From NCBI GenBank assembly GCA_022360735.1, contig JAKSCF010000015.1, positions 1 through 5,891 on the forward strand: a stretch of 5,891 bases of DNA. Direction: 5' to 3'. Shown here one piece after another: positions 5,696-5,891 of the stretch (its first letter is position 1; each line of letters starts with the position of its first letter). The DNA is from Clostridia bacterium. GTDB lineage: Bacteria > Bacillota_A > Clostridia > Peptostreptococcales > JAAYPU01. The position numbers were made by a program, and so were the translations under genes. The notes under the pieces were generated by a model, which was not told the DNA's origin, did no database searches, and saw nothing but the letters and a program-made list of their open reading frames with translations.

Positions 5696-5891
5696 ATGAA
5701 TGAAAATATTATACTTGAATTGCAGGGCATTCATAAACATTATAAAGATAACAATGGTAGCAGCTTCAAAGTGATCAATAATGTAGACATAAGTTTACGG
5801 CAAGGAGAATGTATAGTAATTGTAGGCGAAAGTGGATGTGGTAAGAGTACTTTTGCTAGATTAATATCACAACTTACAGATATTACGAAAG
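5696..5891 (+). CDS. ABC importer ATPase, NikE/DppF-like, 3'-truncated by the window end
   Basis: An open frame from the ATG at 5696 runs to the window end and gives 65 residues. It starts MNENIILELQGIHKHYK, then VINNVDISLRQGECIVIVGESGCGKST, with Walker A GESGCGKS at 44-51. This is the usual N-terminal third or so of the ABC domain in the second ATPase of Nik/Dpp/Opp operons; the GESGCGKST form and position after a NikD-like gene favour NikE/DppF. AAGGA (5683-5687), within the end of the previous gene, lies 8 bases before the ATG, and only 5 bases separate the two genes, so translation is probably coupled. The signature, Walker B and any C-terminal region lie beyond the window, so completeness cannot be judged. 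Confidence 0.9.
   Translation, partial: MNENIILELQGIHKHYKDNNGSSFKVINNVDISLRQGECIVIVGESGCGKSTFARLISQLTDITK

Noticed and set aside
1..5891. CRISPR array, tRNA or rRNA gene, insertion sequence transposase or prophage genes
   Set aside because: No regularly spaced repeats, no recognisable RNA-gene sequence and no transposase-like or phage-like protein in any frame.

Overview
The window is AT-rich and low-GC, with strong Shine-Dalgarno sites, consensus sigma-70-type promoter boxes, a lipoprotein substrate-binding protein and Gram-positive-style riboswitch/terminator control. It most likely comes from a Firmicute, probably a clostridial anaerobe; the species cannot be told from the sequence. All genes lie on the + strand.

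Left part (1-924): the C-terminal part of an EAL-domain (cyclic-di-GMP phosphodiesterase family) protein, cut by the window edge. It is followed after 16 bases by a complete rlmH, the 23S rRNA pseudouridine-1915 N3-methyltransferase. No clear terminator follows rlmH.

Control region (925-1406): a consensus promoter (TTGACA, 18 bases, TATAAT); a perfect 14-base inverted repeat with a 5-base centre lying over the -10 box and predicted start site; a class I cobalamin (B12) riboswitch with its B12 box; a P13-like hairpin; and a strong intrinsic terminator with a plausible competing antiterminator. The layout predicts transcription that is shut off when cobalamin is plentiful, possibly with a second, DNA-binding regulator acting at the palindrome.

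Right part (1407-5891): an ABC importer operon of the nickel/dipeptide (Nik/Dpp/Opp) class, in the order permease (NikB/DppB-like), permease (NikC/DppC-like, 4-base overlap), lipoprotein substrate-binding protein (NikA/SBP_bac_5), ATPase (NikD/DppD-like) and a second ATPase (NikE/DppF-like, cut by the window end). About 100 bases that can fold into one long imperfect hairpin separate the binding-protein gene from the first ATPase gene.

Taken together, the binding lipoprotein would capture a ligand outside the cell, the two permeases would form the membrane channel and the two ATPases would power import. Because a B12 riboswitch controls a transporter of a metal/peptide class, the most economical hypothesis is uptake of cobalt, a cobalt chelate or a corrinoid-related compound needed to make B12. 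The substrate itself is an inference.
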